DNA from: Lachnospiraceae bacterium KM106-2
GTDB taxonomy: Bacteria; Bacillota; Clostridia; Lachnospirales; Lachnospiraceae
NCBI GenBank assembly: GCA_009731425.1
Contig: AP018794.1
Location: forward strand, 1,929,960-1,993,959
Length of the DNA stretch: 64,000 bases
Reading direction: 5' to 3'
The notes under the pieces were generated by a model, which saw only the letters and a list, made by a program, of their open reading frames with translations, made no database searches and had not been told where the DNA came from. The translations under genes and the position numbers were made by a program. Below, piece by piece: positions 60,446-64,000 of this stretch (its first letter is position 1; each line of letters starts with the position of its first letter).

Positions 60446-62185
60446 CTATTTGTGAGTTACCTTTAGATAAAGTGTACTCTCTCCTGTTAATGAGATCTTC
60501 GTGTTCCTTGAGACAGAAATCTTTTCACCATGGAATAACTCTAGATACGTCCCCGGCTTTAACTTTTCACAATCAAACACTTGCTCTTCCTCTGTGTTAT
60601 TGATCAAAATATAGATTCTATCTTCGGAATTTTCTCTCATCATAACGAATACCTGTTCTGAAGAATAGAATCGAATCCCTCCATCCTGTAATACTTTTTC
60701 CTCGTTCCTTATATGAATCAACTTTTTATAAAACTGATAGAGTGTTACATCCCAGTGTTTCTGATTCCACTCAAATCCCTTCCGACATCCTGGATCATAA
60801 ACACCGTCCATCCCTATCTCTGTTCCGTAATATGTACATGGCATACCTAGATAGCCGTATAGAAATGCTGCTGCATTCATGAGCGATTTTTTATTTTCTT
60901 TACAAGTTGTTAAGAATCGCTCTGTATCATGACTATCTAATAAATTGAGCATTGCCTCATTAACCTGATCGGAGTAACGCATTAACAAAGTTGCTAATCC
61001 TTCACTAAATTCTTTTGCCGTAATTATCTTTCGTGCAAAGTAATCTAAGGAAAGTTTGGTTAATGGATAATTCATTACACTGTCAAACTGATCGCCTTTT
61101 AACCATGGATAGGCATCGTGCCAGTTCTCTCCGATCAAAATTGCTTCTGGATTAATCTCCTTTACCAATTTTCTCATTCCTCGCCAGAATTCATGATCAA
61201 TTTCATCCGACACATCTAACCGCCAGCCATCGATAGCAAATTCACTTGTCCAATAGGTAATCACCTCATAGAGATAATCTCTGACTTCTTCATTTGCTGT
61301 ATTTAACTTTGGCATATAGGGCACAAAGGCAAACATTTTATAATTGGGCTTAGCTAGATTCACCTTATCTCCTTCAACAAAGAACCAATTCCAATACTTT
61401 GACTGTTTCCCCTTTTTGATAACGTCCATAAAGGGTGGAAATTCACTGCTGCAATGGTTAAACACTGCATCTAAGACAATTTTGATTCCATGAGAATGTG
61501 CCCTCTCGATCAAAGTTCGTAAGTCATCTTCTGTTCCAAAAAAGGGATCAATTCTTTTATAATCTTTAATATCATACTTGTGGTTACTTACTGACTCAAA
61601 AATCGGAGTTAGGTATATTCCGCTGATTCCAAGTTCAACCAAGTAATCCATCTTTGTAATGATTCCTTTTAAATCTCCGCCATAAAAACTAGTAGGTGTA
61701 GGTTCCTCCTCCCAAGGTGTTAGGGGCGAAGGTGAATTCTTTACATCACCGTTGAAGAATCGTTCCACAAATATCTGATAAAAAGTTGTACTGTGGATCC
61801 AGTCTGGTACTCGATGTACGTCATTTGCATTGACATAAGGATATTGAAAGAAATAACAATATGCCATTTTATCATCAAACTCTTCTACGAATCCTGTCTC
61901 GGTATAACATAACACTTCTTTTCCTTTCTGTAGTTCGAAATAATAACCAATTCTTGAATCTGGACATTTTACTTTATACTCATAATAGTCATATAACCCA
62001 TCGGATAAGATTTTCTCCATTGTTGCCAATCTTTTCTTATCCCACTCATACTTCATACCATAAAACAGCCTGACCTCATCCATGTCATCTTTTGCTGTCC
62101 GTAAACGAATATGCAGTTCACTGGAGTTATAGGCAAAGGCATAATTGCTCTTTGGAATATGACTAACTGCCTTTATATTCACCAA
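60446..62185 (-). CDS. GH13 neopullulanase/cyclomaltodextrinase-type enzyme
   Basis: 579 residues. An N-terminal beta-sandwich (CBM34-like, about 120 residues) precedes the catalytic barrel with nucleophile Asp324 (DGWRLDVSDE), acid/base Glu353 (ILIGENWHD) and transition-state Asp420 (LLDSHDTERF). No signal peptide is present, so it acts in the cytoplasm. Linear maltodextrins or cyclodextrins taken up by the neighbouring ABC transporter are likely substrates. A C-terminal beta domain completes it. The paired CBM26 proteins downstream support a starch role. Confidence 0.92.
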   Translation of the reverse strand: MVNIKAVSHIPKSNYAFAYNSSELHIRLRTAKDDMDEVRLFYGMKYEWDKKRLATMEKILSDGLYDYYEYKVKCPDSRIGYYFELQKGKEVLCYTETGFVEEFDDKMAYCYFFQYPYVNANDVHRVPDWIHSTTFYQIFVERFFNGDVKNSPSPLTPWEEEPTPTSFYGGDLKGIITKMDYLVELGISGIYLTPIFESVSNHKYDIKDYKRIDPFFGTEDDLRTLIERAHSHGIKIVLDAVFNHCSSEFPPFMDVIKKGKQSKYWNWFFVEGDKVNLAKPNYKMFAFVPYMPKLNTANEEVRDYLYEVITYWTSEFAIDGWRLDVSDEIDHEFWRGMRKLVKEINPEAILIGENWHDAYPWLKGDQFDSVMNYPLTKLSLDYFARKIITAKEFSEGLATLLMRYSDQVNEAMLNLLDSHDTERFLTTCKENKKSLMNAAAFLYGYLGMPCTYYGTEIGMDGVYDPGCRKGFEWNQKHWDVTLYQFYKKLIHIRNEEKVLQDGGIRFYSSEQVFVMMRENSEDRIYILINNTEEEQVFDCEKLKPGTYLELFHGEKISVSRNTKISLTGESTLYLKVTHK

Positions 62186-62224
62186 ACCACTCCTTTTCTC
62201 TTTTTCGCTCTTTCCTCAGTTCTA

Positions 62225-63493
62225 TTATTCTCCTGTCTCAATGGCTGCTTTCCAATCCTTCATAGCCTTTTTTCTTCCCTCGGCAGGTGTGATCTTCCCA
62301 TCAAATACTGCTTTTCCTACAGACTCTGCAACATCCCAATATACGGAGATATTCTTTACACTTGGCATTGGAATGGAATTATTAAATTGTTTGATCACAT
62401 TTTGGACATTATCATCTTCATTTAATCCATTGACCTTAGATACATCTTTTAGTGTTGGGATCTCCTTCGTTGTATCATTTAGTATCTTAGCTCCTTCTTC
62501 TGACCCAGCAAAACTAATTAAAAGTTCAGAAGCAATCGGATATTTCGTATAAGCAGATATATGCATATTTTGTACGCCTGCAAAAGAAGTCATTTGTTTG
62601 CCCTCATAAGTTGGAAGCATTGCAACTCCAAAGTTAACCTTCTTTTGTTTCAGTTCATTGATATCCCAAGGTCCATCTACGATATAAGGTGTCTTTCCAT
62701 CTGCTAATTGTTTCTTAAAGAAAGATCCATTACTCAGGTCAGTCGAAGAAATTGGAATACTCTCATGCAGCCTACTTAACAATTCAAGACCTTTTTCAAA
62801 CTCGTCCGTATCAAATCCAGGATTTTTCTCATCCGTTCCATCTTTACCGAATAATTGGAATCCACCTACAGAAAGAATTGGAGATGCTTGATAACCATCG
62901 CCTGGTTTCCATAAGAGTTCGAACTGATTCTTATCTTTATTATTAAATGTCTTTGCTTCTTCCATGATCTGCTCTAACGTGGTTGCAGGTTTGTCTCCAA
63001 CAAGATCCTTATTATAAAATAAACACATACATTCCATTGATACCGGAACACCATATAGATCATTTCCTTTAGAGCATGTCTTTACCGCTACTTCAGACAC
63101 ATTCTTTCTTACATTATCTGCAACTACTTGATCTAACTTACGAAAGAGTCCGGCTTGTACTCCTTGTGGAAATGCATCATGAGCACATTGGAACACATCG
63201 GCCCCTTTTCCCGTAGGTCCATCCAAACTGATCTTTTTAATAGTTTCCAACCCTACTTCTTCTACCTTGACCGGAATGTTATATTTGGCCGTGAAGGCTT
63301 TCGCAAGTCCTTCTCCATATTCCTTTTTCTTTGTCCAAAGGATCAAGGAAGCACCTTTCTCTGGTTTCAGATCCTTAATCGTCTTCGCTTTCGTCTCTTG
63401 CTTCTTTGTCGCTGTCGTTGGTAACTCTCTCTTACAACCTGCAAGAGAAAGGACCATGAGTACGGTTAATACAATTGTTATCATTTTCTTCAT
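62225..63493 (-). CDS. Maltodextrin-type ABC binding lipoprotein
   Basis: 422 residues. The signal peptide ends in LSLAGC (lipobox, Cys near 20), followed by a linker and a family 1 binding fold (LILWTKKKEYGEGLAKAFTAKY, GADVFQCAHDAFPQGVQAGL, PYIVDGPWDI). The DGPWDINE and AFTAKYNI motifs resemble maltose/maltodextrin-binding MalE. The gene is followed (40 bases) by GH13 and preceded by the permease. It should bind maltodextrin outside the cell. Confidence 0.92.
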   Translation of the reverse strand: MKKMITIVLTVLMVLSLAGCKRELPTTATKKQETKAKTIKDLKPEKGASLILWTKKKEYGEGLAKAFTAKYNIPVKVEEVGLETIKKISLDGPTGKGADVFQCAHDAFPQGVQAGLFRKLDQVVADNVRKNVSEVAVKTCSKGNDLYGVPVSMECMCLFYNKDLVGDKPATTLEQIMEEAKTFNNKDKNQFELLWKPGDGYQASPILSVGGFQLFGKDGTDEKNPGFDTDEFEKGLELLSRLHESIPISSTDLSNGSFFKKQLADGKTPYIVDGPWDINELKQKKVNFGVAMLPTYEGKQMTSFAGVQNMHISAYTKYPIASELLISFAGSEEGAKILNDTTKEIPTLKDVSKVNGLNEDDNVQNVIKQFNNSIPMPSVKNISVYWDVAESVGKAVFDGKITPAEGRKKAMKDWKAAIETGE

Positions 63494-63512
63494 ATCGAAT
63501 CATCTCCCACTT

Positions 63513-64000
63513 TTATTCTTTGCTGGCTCCGGCAGAAATGCCCTCAACCAGATACTTTTGAAATAGCAAATAGATAATTGTAATTGGTATTGCCACTAAA
63601 ACTGCTCCTGCTGCGAATAAAGTAAACTTCGTATTCTCTCGTCCCGTTATCAGACTGTAGATACCAACTGCTAACGTTTTGTTATCATCACCGGTTAACA
63701 GTAAATTTGGCAGGATATAATCCATCCATGGAGTCATAAACTGGGATACCGCAACATAGGTAATGATCGGCTTTGACATCGGTAAGATGATCTGAAAAAA
63801 TGTTTTCAGCTTCGTACTACCATCGATATAAGCCGCTTCATCGATCGCCTTTGGAATTCCATCCAAGTAACCTTTGACTAACCATACATTATAAGGAATT
63901 GCTCCTGCTGCATAAATTAGAACTAAAGCAAGTGGCTTACCGATCAGTCCTAATGTTACAAATAGCGTATAGATTGCTGTCATAGATAAGAAGCTTGGGA
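63513..64000 (-). CDS. Maltodextrin ABC permease MalG-like, 5' end cut by window edge
   Basis: The C-terminal 162 residues are visible; the N-terminus lies beyond position 64000, where the frame stays open (PSFLS before MTAIYTLF). The EAA loop GIPKAIDEAAYIDGSTKLKTFFQIILP and the end QKYLVEGISAGASKE are of the CUT1 MalG class. It forms the channel with a MalF-like partner expected upstream, and delivers sugars bound by the lipoprotein encoded 20 bases downstream. Confidence 0.9.
   Translation of the reverse strand, partial: PSFLSMTAIYTLFVTLGLIGKPLALVLIYAAGAIPYNVWLVKGYLDGIPKAIDEAAYIDGSTKLKTFFQIILPMSKPIITYVAVSQFMTPWMDYILPNLLLTGDDNKTLAVGIYSLITGRENTKFTLFAAGAVLVAIPITIIYLLFQKYLVEGISAGASKE

Overview
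The window is a low-GC, AT-rich chromosome segment from an anaerobic, spore-forming Firmicute, most likely a Lachnospiraceae/Clostridium cluster XIVa relative. This is inferred from an intact sporulation sigma factor (sigK), a ferredoxin-linked Nfn-type transhydrogenase pair, PTS control by LicT/RAT antitermination, a CBM26/GH13 starch system and strong AGGAGG ribosome sites. No database search was possible, so family names rest on motifs read directly from the translated sequence.

Region 1 (1-6.3 kb) holds two consecutive minus-strand proteins that each join a helicase to a phospholipase-D-like (PLD) nuclease motif, in opposite domain orders, followed by an orphan plus-strand gene. This looks like a defence or DNA-processing locus.

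Region 2 (6381-21152) is an integrated mobile element of about 14.8 kb. It is bounded by a 40-bp direct repeat (one mismatch) that duplicates the 3' end of metA, so insertion leaves MetA intact. It carries a tyrosine integrase, an excisionase, repeated TACTACGCC motifs at both ends (candidate integrase arm sites), an ImmA/IrrE peptidase plus PIN-domain pair, a DEAH helicase, and a reduced capsid module (HK97-type major capsid, portal, a 45-aa membrane peptide and prohead protease). It also has a large nuclease-STAND NTPase of the antiphage type and a ribbon-helix-helix regulator with GTGTAACAC repeats upstream. No terminase, tail or lysis genes were seen, so it resembles a capsid-encoding phage satellite carrying defence cargo more than a prophage.

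Region 3 (21.1-64 kb) is ordinary chromosome. metA, ligA and rluF lie together. They are followed by a membrane-anchored protein, a lytic transglycosylase, tRNA-Arg(CCG), a sugar ABC operon with two LacI-like palindromes, a formate/nitrite-type channel and a candidate small RNA. Next come a J-domain protein, a DUF4003 protein, a methionine-cysteine PLP enzyme, an AraC regulator, DNA polymerase IV and a D-lactate-type dehydrogenase, then a GGDEF-EAL protein, NfnL/NfnS, a CYTH protein, two G3E (COG0523) GTPases (one with a His/Cys-rich repeat), Xaa-Pro aminopeptidase and sigK. A large secreted Ig/FN3 protein, methionine aminopeptidase and a glycosyltransferase follow. The licT-ptsH-ptsI operon has two RAT/terminator switches. 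The right end is a starch/maltodextrin cluster: two secreted CBM26 proteins, a GH13 enzyme, a binding lipoprotein and a permease running off the window.

The metabolic genes fit a saccharolytic anaerobe that takes up oligosaccharides by ABC transporters and PTS, regulates PTS by antitermination, makes methionine via O-acetylhomoserine, balances NADH/NADPH/ferredoxin with Nfn, and sporulates.
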